Shown: positions 40,371 to 51,104, counted from the stretch's first letter. The stretch is DNA of 54,055 nucleotides from JBMOJK01 sp049315825 (GCA_049315825.1 JBMOJK010000007.1:1-54055), one strand, 5' to 3'. The notes: generated by a model from the sequence alone, not told the origin. Numbers and translations are program-made.

Positions 40371-41771
40371 TAGCTTTGATGTCTTCTGTCGCTTTTCTTC
40401 GATAATAGCTTTGGCGAGAAACTGGGCACTCGGTAGGCTCTGGAAAGCGGTAAGTACGGACTTTTCTGTAACAATAGCAAATCCATTTTTGTGTGAATAG
40501 AGATGATTTCCATCTTCATACTTAAAGGTAATGCCATCGGAAGTAACAAATGAATCCCCATTTTTTGGCTTACTCACAAACAAATCAAATGTCTTAAGTG
40601 AATTCTCATTGTTTTTTGTTGTGTTTTTTGCTGCGGCTACCGTGCTTTTATCATCTTTTGTGGCATCCATAGGATGTGTCTCTTCAGTGGGGAGTGATAA
40701 CTTATTTGCCTTTGCTCTTTCTGCAATGAGCGCAAGTTCGTATGCCTTAAGCGTTGCACCATCCCGAGTTTGAAGTGGATCGTTTAGACTATCTTTAATG
40801 TTCTTGTAACTTTGAAGCAGTGATTCAGTCGGTATGGAATCAACCGTTGTTTTTATATTCTGCTTTTCCTTATCAAGGTCTACAGGACGTATCTCAGGTT
40901 TTTTCTTTTTCTCAATTATTCTTGTGTTTGAGGAGTGCAGGAGAGCCTCTAGGCTATTCTTTCAGAATGCACCGTCTGCTTTTGCTCCAATATGATGCTG
41001 AAGCTTCATTGTGTGCACTACCTTTTCTTTACTAGATGAAGCCTGTAAGACTGCTTCGGCAAGTTGCTTTGTCCGAGAGTCCTGAATCTTTTCTATGGTT
41101 TCTGTGGTAAGGTATTTGTTAGTTATTTCTGTTTTTTGCTCAGGCGAGAGACCATGATACTCTGTTGATACCTTTTGTTTCTTATCCTTCTTGATTTTGG
41201 GAGATTCAGGGGTAATAATTTCCTCTTCTTCCTCGTTAGGAGTGCTGTGTGTGCTAGTATTTTCAGTTCCGAGATTTTGAATCACCTTCAAATCCAAACT
41301 TGGTAACTTTGAGCGTAGCTCATCCAGGCTTATTGTTGCTGCTTGTTTTACTTTGAGTGATTCACGTGTTCGTTGAGCCCGAATAGATGCACTGAGTCTA
41401 TCGTAGTTTTCAAGGAATGTAAGAAGAACAAATCCGAGGTGCTCGTTTAAATGAGCGGAATCAGAACTATTTTCCTTTGCTTGTGCGTAGGCTTTTTCTA
41501 GTTGGGAGCGATTTATTTTTTGGGCAGGATCTCAGTAGCCATTGAGATAGTTTTCTAACTCATTGTTTACGGCGTTCTTTGCGGCACTTAGACGCTCATC
41601 AGTAATTCTCTTAAGAGCTTTTGTACTGCCGTTTTTTTCAATTTCAGAATTGATGTCGTTGAGATTTTGGATCTCATACTTATTTACTCCAAAAAGAGAT
41701 AGGCCTTCTTTTTTTTCTGGAGTTGCAACTTGAGATTTTAGATTCTCTTTTTCTCGTTTTTCTGCTGACAT
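40368..41771 (-). CDS. Hypothetical coiled-coil-rich protein
   Basis: The 467-aa product reads two TGA codons as Gly (after YLNGY and after KADGAF). It is highly charged, Lys/Glu/Ser/Thr-rich and mostly helical, with long heptad-like stretches (KRITDERLSAAKNAVNNELE, DRLSASIRAQRTRESLKV) and low-complexity linkers (PNEEEEEIITPESPK). No membrane segment or enzyme motif was found. It may be a cytoplasmic structural or scaffold protein. It lies between ligA and mraY, with terminators on both sides, so it forms its own unit. Confidence 0.6.
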
Positions 41772-41825
41772 AGATAGGTTGAAGTTATGTTACAAGCTTA
41801 CGGCACATTTTTTCTGGTGTCAAAA

Positions 41826-41860
41826 AATGAGCCCTATTCATAAATTGAATAGGGCTCATT
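41826..41860 (-). terminator. Terminator of mraY
   Basis: AATGAGCCCTATTCA/TGAATAGGGCTCATT, a perfect 15-bp stem, followed on the minus strand by a T-tract. Confidence 0.85.
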
Positions 41861-41873
41861 TCTCTGACTTATA

Positions 41874-42935
41874 TTAGTGTTGAATAAGGAGGCTGACGAT
41901 TAATCCGACTGCAGAAAGTATCATGCCAATGAGCCAGAATCTCATAACTACCGTTTCTTCTCACCAGCCTATTGCTTCTAAATGGTGGTGAAATGGAGCA
42001 ATTCGAAAAATTTTTTTCCCTCATCGCAGCTTTTTTGAAGCAAGTTGAATAATAACAGAAAGGATTTCTACGATATAGATGCCAGATATAATGACGAGTA
42101 CAATGAGTGTATTTGTCATCATTGCAATGATTGCAAGATTGGCTCACAACGCCAAGGCTCCTACATCTCACATGTAGAACTTGGCAGGCTTTATATTGAA
42201 CCAAAGGAAAGCAATCAGTCCTCCGACAATGATCATACAGAGCGCTGCGAGGATCATCAGACCACGGTTGTAGCAAATGAATGCGTAGACTCCATAGTTG
42301 AAGAGTAGAATCCCACCTGCGAGCCCATCAAGCCCATCGGTGATATTCACTGCATTTGCCATCGAGACGATGATGAGCATGAATATCGGGATGTAGAAGA
42401 GTCCAAGATCGAGGTTTCCAAGCAGAGGAACTTGCACGTGTGTGTAGCCGAGTTTTACATAAAACCAATACGCTCAGAGTCCTGCAAAAAGCAGAAGGAG
42501 GATCATTTTTACTCGGGCTGAAAGTCCCTTTGTTCGGCCGATCCCAAGGATATTCATATAGTCGTCTACGAGTCCGATCGCTCCAACTGCAAAGAGTGTA
42601 AAGAGTGAAAGATAGGTTTCATTACGATTCCAGAGTGAATACTTGATGGTAATGCCAAAGTGTTCTTTGATCTCTGGGGCAAAGAACTGAAGTATGACAG
42701 ATAATCCAACGAGCAAGAATATCGAGAAAAATACGATTGCCATACCCATCGTAGGGGTGCCTGCTTTTTCTTGGTGAAGCTTGGCAAATTCTGTTGCCTT
42801 CCCCATGAGTGCCTCTTGGCGAATAGTCTTACCAAGTTTGTATTTCCAAAGGAGCCGAATAAACGGCGGGATCAGGAAAAAAGTCAGCAGGAATGCAATG
42901 ATAATGTATGACCCGAGGAAGATGAGATTTCACAT
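41874..42935 (-). CDS. mraY: Phospho-N-acetylmuramoyl-pentapeptide transferase
   Basis: The 353-aa integral membrane enzyme makes lipid I. It has about ten transmembrane helices. Family motifs are all present: KAGTPTMGMAIVFF, GLVDDYMNI (first Asp pair), VNITDGLDGLAGG, KFYMGDVGALALGA and APFHHHLEAIGW with the HHH. In-frame TGA encodes Gly at residue 2, at FYMG-D, one of the most conserved glycines of the family, and in LRGKKIF and GWGEE. Without UGA=Gly the gene breaks into pieces. ATG 42935 gives a start MGNLIFLG. It sits alone between two terminators. Confidence 0.95.
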
Positions 42936-42982
42936 AGACGAAAGATTGGTGCGAGTATATTGCAATGTACACAAAAGCAATG

Positions 42983-43012
42983 AAAAAGGCGTTTCAACGA
43001 AACGCCTTTTTT
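42983..43012. terminator. Terminator of the frameshifted orphan
   Basis: GGCGTTTC/GAAACGCC stem flanked by A-run and T-run, directly after the expected stop (43020) of the minus-strand orphan. It can also act on the plus strand. Confidence 0.8.
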
Positions 43013-43019
43013 GGTGTAA

Positions 43020-43360
43020 TTATGCACCAGCTTCAGCGGATTTATTGGTCCGTGGTTTTCTTCTGGTGCGCTTTTTTTTTTGGATTTTGATAGCATATTA
43101 CATGCTGCTAATAGCTTTGCAGACTCTGCAAGTGTCTTGGCATTTGTTTTTTGATATAGATGGGCATTTTCCTTATCTTTTTGATCTACAGTGTGTCGAC
43201 CGGGTTTACGACCGCCTGTACCAGTGAGATCAAACGGAGACGGGCCAGAGTTAATTTCTGTTATCCCTTTTGATTCACGACCGCCATCAACTGTACGCTG
43301 ACTTGCACCACCGTAGCGGTTTCCAGAAACACGTATTCCTGGTAAATTACTTAAATCCAT
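43020..43360 (-). CDS. Small orphan gene with apparent -1 frameshift at an A10 run
   Basis: The protein starts MDLSNLPGIRVSGNRYGG after an AAGGA Shine-Dalgarno site. The first frame continues through a ten-A run at about 43065-43076 and then, with no stop until 42884, runs across the terminator, which is unlikely. Shifting back one base in the A run gives KKKKRTRRKPRTNKSAEAGA and TAA at 43020, eight bases before the terminator. So the real product (about 113 aa, basic C-terminus) needs a -1 slip or reflects a one-base sequencing error. All 12 Gly codons are GGN. Function unknown. Confidence 0.55.
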
Positions 43361-43431
43361 GTTCTTCCTTCAGAGTTTGGTTCACTATCCAGAATGATCT
43401 GGACCCCTTTTCTCACCGAGGTGATGAGGGG

Positions 43432-43458
43432 AGTATAGTTGGGTTTTTTTGGAGTCAA
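43432..43458 (-). promoter_or_regulatory. Promoter-like site for the orphan at 43360
   Basis: TTGACT (43458-43453) and TATACT (43437-43432) lie 15 bases apart on the minus strand, a little short of the usual spacing. The leader between them and the start folds into two hairpins (CCAGA/TCTGG at 43389-43402 and CCCCT/AGGGG around 43404-43431). Confidence 0.4.
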
Positions 43459-43507
43459 TTTTTTGTGGGAGATTCGATAAATCTTCAGGAATAGTGTGAG
43501 TATACAA

Positions 43508-43600
43508 CCTAGAAATATATTTATTTCCTCGTCGACAAACGCAGTGCCCAGCTCAGAGATGTGCAGTGAGTCAGCTTTGTAAATAAATATATTTTCTAGG
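43508..43600. repeat. Long inverted repeat of unknown role
   Basis: CCTAGAAATATATTTATTT at 43508-43526 is mirrored by the complement at 43581-43600, with one extra base. The 54-base interior holds two GCAGTG copies. No gene lies inside. It could be a structured RNA, a MITE remnant or a regulatory hairpin. Confidence 0.5.
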
Positions 43601-43631
43601 CCGGGTCATTCACCGCTACTTTAATTTTCCT

Positions 43632-43659
43632 TTGACATACTTTTCATACTTTATATACT
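43632..43659 (+). promoter_or_regulatory. Sigma70-type promoter of the AbrB-RND operon
   Basis: TTGACA (43632-43637), 16-base spacer, TATACT (43654-43659). The best promoter match in the window, 30 bases before the AbrB start. Confidence 0.7.
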
Positions 43660-43665
43660 ATTGAC

Positions 43666-43693
43666 CATAGTAATTAAATATATTTTAACTATG
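43666..43693 (+). promoter_or_regulatory. Operator-like inverted repeat over the AbrB start
   Basis: CATAGT at 43666-43671 and ACTATG at 43688-43693 mirror each other, and the right arm contains the start codon. A dyad at this spot would suit autoregulation. Confidence 0.35.
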
Positions 43694-43996
43694 TGAATAG
43701 CTTGAGATGATTGTGGGCCAAACGCCTACGAAGGAATTAAACTCTATGGAAGTGTTACTGTCTGATCCAAGGGGCAAATCGTTATACCAAGCGAAGTTCG
43801 CAAGGTGCTCAACATCAATCCATGAGATTCGGTTTGTGTTGTCACTAAGCATTGTATCGCTATCTGACTTATTAAGATGAGTGATCTCGAAGTATTCATG
43901 GATTACTTGCGAGATGAGATGAATACCGTGAAACATATGGCTCTCGAATCTGCAGGCATGGCGACTGCTTCTAAAACTGCTCCTATCACTCAATAA
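43691..43996 (+). CDS. AbrB/SpoVT-type transcription regulator
   Basis: The 101-aa product contains the swapped-hairpin AbrB domain: GSVTVGSKGQIVIPSEVRKV (residues 21-40), then LNINPGDSVCVVTKH. Five TGA codons encode Gly (residues 2, 5, 26, 45 and 57), including VG-SKGQ and NPG-D, both conserved turns of the fold. Under the standard code no frame of the regulator remains. The C-terminal 40 residues form a helix (SDLEVFMDYLRDEMN). It is the first gene of an operon with an efflux fusion protein and RND pump and very likely regulates it. No Shine-Dalgarno sequence. Confidence 0.88.
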
Positions 43997-44006
43997 TAAA
44001 TATCAT

Positions 44007-45938
44007 ATGAAAAAATTTATTGCCGGATCACTCCTCCTTCCTTTTGTGCTTGTTTCGTGTGGTGCTCCTGCTGATACAGCAAAGACCGAAGAAGCAAAAA
44101 TGCCGTTCTATATCGAGACTCAGAAGACCAAGGAATTCCCAAAGAACTACACCGTAGAAAAAACTGGTCGTCTCGTAGGAAGCTCTACTATCTCGCTCGC
44201 ATCTCAGGGTGTAGGTCGTGTTGCAGCGATTTCTGTACACGAAGGATCGGTTATCAAAAAAGGACAACTCCTCGTCAGTCTTACTGATACAACCGCAAAC
44301 TATGACCTGAGAGTTTCTCAGGCTACAAATGGACTCGCAACTGTTAAGAATGCAGCTGAGAGTACAAAACTAAGCCTCGACAAGGCGATTTCTGACTCAA
44401 AACTCGCACTTACTAAGGCGCAGAGCGACTATCTCAATGCACAAGAAGATGCTGCAAAGCGTCTCGAGAAGGCAAAGCGTGATGCTGCGAAGAGTGATCT
44501 TGGCTCAAGTGGATCAGATGCGAATACAACGATCGATCAACTCAAGGCAAATCTCTCGAAGGCAGAGCTCGACTACGACAATCTCAAGAAGTCAAACGCT
44601 CAAACACTCATCAACTACAATACAAGCTACCAGCTCTCTGTAAGTGATCTTCGAAAGTACCTCAACAAGATTGCCTACGAAGGAGATAAGCTTTTCGGTA
44701 TTACTTCACGTTATCCAACCGATAATTGACTCGCGCGTAAATATCTTGGAATGGGGAATAGCAGTATTCGACCAGATCTTGAACTTGCGTATTACAAGAT
44801 CGCTGGGATTGCATCTGATTTTGATGCCAAGGCAAATTCAACTGTAAATGTAGATGAAACAAATCTTATTGCACAGCTTGATCAGCTTTCTTCGTACTAT
44901 AAAGATTCAAAGGCATATCTTGCGGTTGTTACTCGTTACCTTGAAAATTCAATCACATCATCGGAATTCCCACAGTCGAGCGTAGATGGGTATATCAATA
45001 CATACACTGGCTATAAAAATGAAGTTGCCTCCCTTGAAGCTGGCTATGTAAATTTCCGAAACGGAGCTGCAAGTTTTCTTGCAACCTATCGAAATAATGA
45101 GTCATCAGCACTCGCTGGGCTCGAAGTACAGCGAAAGCAGATTGAAGTTCAGAAAAATGGACTTAATACAGGAGAATTCGAAGCAAATCTTGGACTCGAC
45201 CGTACAAAGATCGAAATTGAGAAAACACTCTCAACATACAAGAATGTAGTAGATAATGCCCAGGCAAACTACGACAATGCAGTAAAAAATAAAGATATTA
45301 CACTTCGCAAACTTGAAGTAACACAAACAGATGCTGCACTCTCCCTTCAGCAGGCACAGGAGGAACTTTCTAAGCTTTCTATTTTAGCTCCGATTGATGG
45401 AACTGTTACGAAAGTTATTGCATCGGTTGGTCAGGATGTAAATGCAGGAACTCCTATGGTAGAGATTGCAAATAAGAATCCAGAAGTTGTATTTGATGTA
45501 GACTTTGACACGGTTGGGCAGCTCAAGATTGGTGCCACATCTCCGGTTCTCTACGAAGAAAAAAGTTATACAGGTACAGTGGTGGGTGTGTCTCAGGTTG
45601 CAAGCGACTCACTTCAGTACAGCGTGCGTGTAGCTCTTTCTCAGAGTCCAGCACTGATCGGAGGTATCGCTAAGATCTCACTCAAGCTTCCTTCTGCAAT
45701 GCCAATCCTTCCTACAAAGATGGTAAAGGTGCTTACTGAGCAAACAGGAGAAATCCAAACATTCTCAGGAGGTGTATTTGTTCCGAAGACGGTAAAACTC
45801 GGGCGAATCAGTGGTTCAACGATCGAAATCCTCACGCCAATTGATCTAGAAACTGAGATTGTTACGTCAGATATTACCAACTTCGATGCTCGTAAATTTG
45901 AGCCAAAGAAAAAGGATGCTGCAGTAGAAACCAAGTAG
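44007..45938 (+). CDS. RND efflux periplasmic adaptor (membrane fusion) lipoprotein
   Basis: The 643-aa product has a lipoprotein signal (LLLPFVLVSC with Cys18) and the HlyD/AcrA layout: a lipoyl half (GVGRVAAISVHEGSVIKKGQ, about residues 68-87), an extended coiled coil of about 390 residues, the second lipoyl half (LSILAPIDGTVTKVIASVGQ) and beta-barrel and membrane-proximal parts. The coiled coil is unusually long and contains a non-helical insert around residues 215-300 where a TGA (44727-44729) encodes Gly. It starts 11 bases after the AbrB stop and is followed by the pump gene after 34 bases. In an organism without a clear outer membrane the adaptor may span the wall differently. Confidence 0.85.
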
Positions 45939-45972
45939 TTCCCGATATTAGTAGCATAACCGCCATTTTTCT

Positions 45973-48900
45973 ATGAAGAACATGCTTGATTCGATCCCAG
46001 AAAATATTTCTAAAATCCGTGAGAAACTCGAAACTGGGTTTCTCGGATTTTGGGTTCGAAAATATCGAATTTCCTATCTCATCGCTCTTGCGATCTTGAT
46101 CATGGGATTCGTTTCACTTTCTGCGATTCCAAAGGAATCGTCTCCGAATATCAAGTTCGGAATAGTACTTATTACGACAGTCTATCCTGGTACCAATCCA
46201 GTCGATATGGACTCGCTCGTAACGACAAAACTCTACAAAGAGATAAAAGACATCAAAGGAATCAAAAAGGTAACGACGAGTTCAAGTCTCGGAGTTTCGA
46301 GTATTAATATCGAACTTCAGCCAGACGTAGATACTTCAGCGTTTATCTCTGAAGTTCGTAATGATATCGGTCGTGTAACGCTTCCTACCGATGCTAAGAG
46401 TCCAAGTGTTGTCGAGGTGAAATCTGATACAAACCGCGTATATACTGCGTCGTTGTATTCTCCAGATGAATCCGTTCCGCTTGAAAAACTTCGCATCCTC
46501 GGACAGGAGCTCAAGGATAAGCTCGCACTCACGCCAAGTGTAGAAAAAATCGACTACGGAAATACTAATATCTACGATGTTCGTATTGTTTTTGATGAAC
46601 AAGTGGTTCGCTCTATGGGGCTTACACTTGATGGAATTGCAAGCGTGGTTCGTTCATATCATAAGGACGCACCGATTGGTAACTTTGCTATCGGAGAGCG
46701 AAGTTACGACTTCCGTATCGAAGGAAAATATGATCGAGGTGCTCAATTTCTTGAGATTCCAATCCCCCTTGCCAATGGAAAGAATGTTCGACTCTGAGAC
46801 ATTGCTCATATTGAAAGATCGTATAAAAGTAAGTCGATCGAGCGATTGGGGTTTGCTGGAAAAAAGGCAACAGAGTATGTAAACATCATCGTCAATAAGA
46901 ACGACGGCGCGAATATATTTAATGTAAGCAAGGCAACCAAGGATCTGATCGAGAAGGAACTGGACACTCCTGCATATAAGGGGGTAGCGGTTGCATACTC
47001 AAACGACCTGGCAGACAATATCAATGACGACTACGCTGAGCTTGCAAAGGAAGCTGTGACTACCACACTTCTTGTATTTGTATGTATGTGGTTGTTCGTA
47101 GGATTTAAGGATTCAATCTTTGCAACACTCACGCTTCCGCTCGCATTCTTCTCGACATTTATTCTCTTGAAGGCGGGTGGATACTCCCTCAACTTCCTTA
47201 CGAACTTCTCATTCATCCTCTCGTTCGGTATTGCGGTCGATACGATCATCGTAATCGTTCAAGCTGCCTCTGCGAAGATGCGTGTCGGACATGATCCACG
47301 ATCTGCGATCATGATCGCGCTCAAAGAATACAGCGTGCCAATCACTGCCGGAGTTATGGTTACGATCGTAGCCTTCATCCCGATGATGGTATTGCCAGGT
47401 ATTCTTGGTAAGTTCCTTGCTTATATTCCTATTACGATCTTCGGAGTACTGGCTTCTGGTCTTGCACTTGCAATGACGGTGAACAGCGCTCTCTATCTCG
47501 CATTTGTGCGACGATCTAAGACATTTGTCCACGATGATACAATTCTTGAATATGCGGATGAAGATGAACGTACGCTTCTAGAATATGAGCGCCAAGGAAA
47601 GACGGAAATCAACGAAACAACTCGTCCACTTCGTCTGCGTGCGATTCATTTTCTCACTGAAAAATACAAGCACGTACTTCGCTCATTTCTCGAAAATACG
47701 ACTATACGCCGTGTCTCGATTTTCATCCCTGTACTCTTGCTCGTCCTTTCGTTTTTCCCAATTATTGGTGGAAAATCACTTGCAGGACACGTAGGATTTA
47801 ACCTCTTCCCAGGAAGTGATAATGCATTTGTATCGTACACCGTTAAGGGGGCGATCGGAGAACGCGCTGCATCTGTGGATCGCATCGTTCCACAGATCAT
47901 TGATATCGTTGGAAAATACCAAGAAGTGAAATTCTATACGATCACGACTAATGACGTTAAAAACAGTACAGATGCGGGTATTACGATCAATGTAAACCTC
48001 AAAAAGAAAGAAGAACGAGCCTTCGAAGGACTCATGGACGTCTTTAAATTTGATACAAAGATTCTTAAGGATTTCGATGTTATCCGTAATCAGGGATTCG
48101 AAGTCGCCTCAAAGGTACAAGAAGGTGGGCCTCCTTCTGCAGCTGCGGTTGCGGTGAAGCTTGTTGCAGATGATGCATCAAAACTCGATCTTCTAGCATC
48201 AACTGCAAAGGATTTCGAACGCGAAATTCGTACCTACGAAGGAGTGAAAAACGTAGCGAATTCTTCTGGAGAAACACCAGGACAGTTCGTATTTACACTT
48301 AAGAAGGACACTATTACTACACTCGGACTTACTCCGGCGCAGGTGATCGGTGAAATCGTGACTACCATGAACGGAATCACGGTTGGAACGGTTCCAGATG
48401 GGGGAGAAGACCTCGATGTAGTTCTTAAGTACTCAAACTTTACAGACACCGTAAAACCAGATGAAGTACTCGCACATACATTCAAAGTTGGTGCAAAATC
48501 GTACCGAATTGGAGACCTCGTAGATACGAACTTCAAGAACGCGATTGCTTCTATTAAACGAGAAGCTGGACTCATCACGATCTCGGTTTCGAGTGACGTA
48601 GAAGAAGGGGTAAATGCTACTGAAGTACAATCAAAATTCGTAGACTTTGCTAAGGCGTACAAGTTTCCAAGCGGTATCTCATACGTAACTGGTGGAGAAA
48701 ATGCAGAAAATCAAGACCTCATCGTTGCGGTCCTCTCAGCGTTCTTCATCGCGGTTATCGCAATCTTCGGTATCCTGGTTCTCCAGTTTAACAGCTTTGC
48801 TCAGCCATTTATCGTTCTGTATTCTGTCGTGATGTCACTTCCATTTGTTATGGTTGGACTTCTGCTTACAAATAATCAGTTCTCGCTTCCGTTTGGTATC

Positions 48901-49305
48901 GGATTCATCTCGTTCACGGGTATCGCAGTAAACCATGGTATCATCCTGATCGACGCGATCAATATCAACCTTCGAAAGGGAATGAAGAGTTTCAAGGCGC
49001 TCATCGAAGCGGGTACAAGCCGTCTCGAGCCGATGATCCTCACGACGCTTACGACTGCACTCGGTATTCTTCCGATCGCACTTCGTGATAAGTTCTGGTC
49101 TGGACTTGGATTTACGATCATCTTCGGTTTGATCGCATGTACTATCCTCACACTCTTCGTGGTAAAGGGTCTCTTCTATGAAGTATTCATGGTAGATCAC
49201 CACGTAGGACGTTCTATTGGACGAATTCTTGCACTTCCGTTTAAGGCGGTTTGGAAGTTTGTTCGTAGTATCTTCACTCGCAAGCGAAAGACGGTAACGA
49301 AGTAA
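45973..49305 (+). CDS. RND family efflux transporter permease
   Basis: The 1110-aa product matches AcrB/MexF-type RND pumps. The first TM helix (ISYLIALAILIMGFVSL) is followed by the large periplasmic loop, TM2-6, a second loop and TM7-12. One TGA (46795-46797) is read as Gly. The TM4 motif is LSFGIAVDTIIVIVQ, in which the second Asp of the usual VDDAI is Thr; the TM10 region is FTGIAVNHGIILIDAIN. So one of the proton-relay acidic residues seems missing. A cytoplasmic insertion (about residues 518-560, charged, ERTLLEYERQGKTEINE) lies before TM7. With the adaptor upstream, the pair exports an unknown substrate. Confidence 0.88.
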
Positions 49306-49309
49306 TTTT

Positions 49310-49347
49310 ATATCTGCGGTAATCTTAATTACCGCAGATATTTTTTT
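49310..49347 (+). terminator. Strong terminator of the efflux operon
   Basis: ATATCTGCGGTAAT/ATTACCGCAGATAT, a perfect 14-bp stem, then seven Ts. Confidence 0.9.
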
Positions 49348-49363
49348 CTCATATACTCAACAT

Positions 49364-50089
49364 ATGTTGGATTTCTTTTGGGCAACTCGGTTGCGAAGAT
49401 GGGGGACAGTGGTGGCAGGGTTGGGTGTGCTTTTTTTGCTGTTTGCAATTTGACTCGGGATATATATTGATTCGAGTACAAAGATGTATCGATACTCGGA
49501 CGTAAAAGAAATCCCGAAAAACCCAGTTGGATTGATCCTAGGAACCTCCAAATATCTTGATTCTGGTGAGAAGAATAGTTTCTTTGTTTCACGTATGTGG
49601 GCCGTAAAAGAACTCTACGATGCAGGGAAAATCGACTGTGTTCTCATCAGCTGAGACAACCGAAATGCTTCGTACAATGAACCAATTGCGATCCAGGAAT
49701 CACTCCTGGAGCTGGGCATCCCGTCGCAACGAATGTATCTCGACTATGCAGGCGTTCGAACGCTCGATTCGGTTATACGTGCGCGAGAGGTGTTTGGTCT
49801 CGAAAGCTTCACGATCATCTCACAGCCATTTCATAATGCTCGTGCACTGTTTTTGGCTCGTGAATACGGTGAGAGGCCCATTGCTTACAACGCCTCATCG
49901 ATCAGTTTCTTTGAGGCACCGTTCGTGTATTTTAGGGAACTTTTTTCTCGAGTGGTAGCACTCTATGATGCATATGTAGATACTCCACCAAAGTTCGGAG
50001 GTGATAAAATTCAAATCGAATTCGATCCGAATATCAGACCCGTTCCTGAGAAAATCTGTACTCCTCGAAACGATTCTAAAGTCCAGTAA
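49364..50089 (+). CDS. SanA/DUF218 family membrane protein
   Basis: The 241-aa product has one N-terminal transmembrane helix (VVAGLGVLFLLFAIGLGIYI, Gly from TGA) and a DUF218/YdcF domain. Motifs are GLILGTSKYLDSG, VLISGDNRNASYNEP (Gly of SGDN is TGA), QRMYLDYAGVRTLDSVIRA and FTIISQPFHNARALFLA. SanA is linked to envelope permeability and vancomycin resistance in E. coli; the molecular activity is not known. Ends in TAA. No partner gene nearby on the same strand before the barstar-like gene. Confidence 0.88.
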
Positions 50090-50160
50090 ATTTCGTGTGA
50101 TTTCTCTCGACATTACAGGCAAGAGGCCTATACTTTTATCTCAATTTTCATACAACTCAT

Positions 50161-50436
50161 ATGCGAAGTTACACGATTGACGGCAATAATTTCAACGGTG
50201 TTGAAACATTCTATGATGAAATTACGAGTGTTTTTGCATTTCCGGATTATTTTGGTCGAAATCTTGATGCGGTGTATGACTGCCTTACTGATATTGGTGA
50301 TGATGTAGAAATCATCTGGCTCAATAGTGTGAAATCCAAAGAAGAACTTTCGAGAGATACGACACAGGCTGGATTTTACGGCTCACTCATCCGCACACTT
50401 GCGGAAGTTCCAGATCTTACACTTATTCTCAAATAA
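50161..50436 (+). CDS. Barstar-like RNase inhibitor family protein
   Basis: The 91-aa product matches barstar: NFNGVETFYDEITSVFAFPD, YFGRNLDAVYDCLTDI and VEIIWLNS. Barstar blocks barnase-type RNases, but no barnase-like gene is in the window. It may protect against a foreign or neighbouring toxin, or serve another role. The stop TAA and the next start ATG share a base (TAATG), so it is translationally coupled to the molybdopterin-domain gene. No UGA-Gly codons. Confidence 0.85.
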   Translation: MRSYTIDGNNFNGVETFYDEITSVFAFPDYFGRNLDAVYDCLTDIGDDVEIIWLNSVKSKEELSRDTTQAGFYGSLIRTLAEVPDLTLILK

Positions 50437-51104
50437 TGGATAATTCCGACGCCTTCATCAGAGCAAAAGAAGCTCTCGCACGTAAAGGTGTTACCAGGCA
50501 GTCAACTCCTGCCTCGGGTGATCTTCCTGCTGGGCAAAGATTGGTTTCCAAGATGGTGGCCATGTCTCCAATCGTGCGTGACCTCGAAGAAACTCCGCGC
50601 GATACATGGAAGCTTCGTGTCTATGGTGAGGTAGCCAACGAAGTAACACTCAACTGGGAAGCATTAACCAATCTTGGCGTAGAAGAGCGGGTTTTTGATA
50701 TCCACTGTGTCACATCTTGGTCACGACTCGGACAGCAGTTTAGTTGAGTGGATTTCTACGAGATCATCAATCTCGTTCATCCAAATCAGAACGCAAAATA
50801 CGTCATATTCGAATCTGAAAATGATGGGTATACAACAAATGTTTCGCTCGATGAGCTTCTGACATACGATGCACTTGTCGCGACTGAGATTGATGGTGCA
50901 CCAATTCCACTTGAATACGGAGGACCTGTACGTATGGTAATCCCGCATTTGTACTACTGGAAAAGCTGTAAATACGTCACAGGGATACGATTTGCATCTG
51001 AAGACGAGCGGGGATTTTGGGAGGTGCGAGGTTACCATAACCATGCTGATCCGTGGAAGGAAGAACGATACTCATCACAAGAATCCAATGACACTTCGCT
51101 ATAG
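50436..51104 (+). CDS. Molybdopterin-binding oxidoreductase domain protein
   Basis: The 222-aa product resembles the sulfite oxidase/YuiH-type Oxidored_molyb domain. FDIHCVTSWSRLGQQF carries the Cys that ligates Mo, followed by TGA-Gly (50745-50747), and EYGGPVRMVIPHLYYWKSCK, VTGIRF and RGFWEVRGYHNHADPW. No haem or Ig-like domains are seen. A Moco enzyme is unexpected because CPR genomes usually lack cofactor synthesis; the cofactor might come from a host. It overlaps pgi by 17 bases. Confidence 0.8.

Noticed and set aside
41869..42276. Minus-strand open frame of 135 codons
   Set aside because: Different frame from mraY, whose motifs lie in the other frame across TGA codons.
43685..43993. 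Minus-strand open frame of 102 codons
   Set aside because: It is the antisense of the AbrB gene and has no family match.
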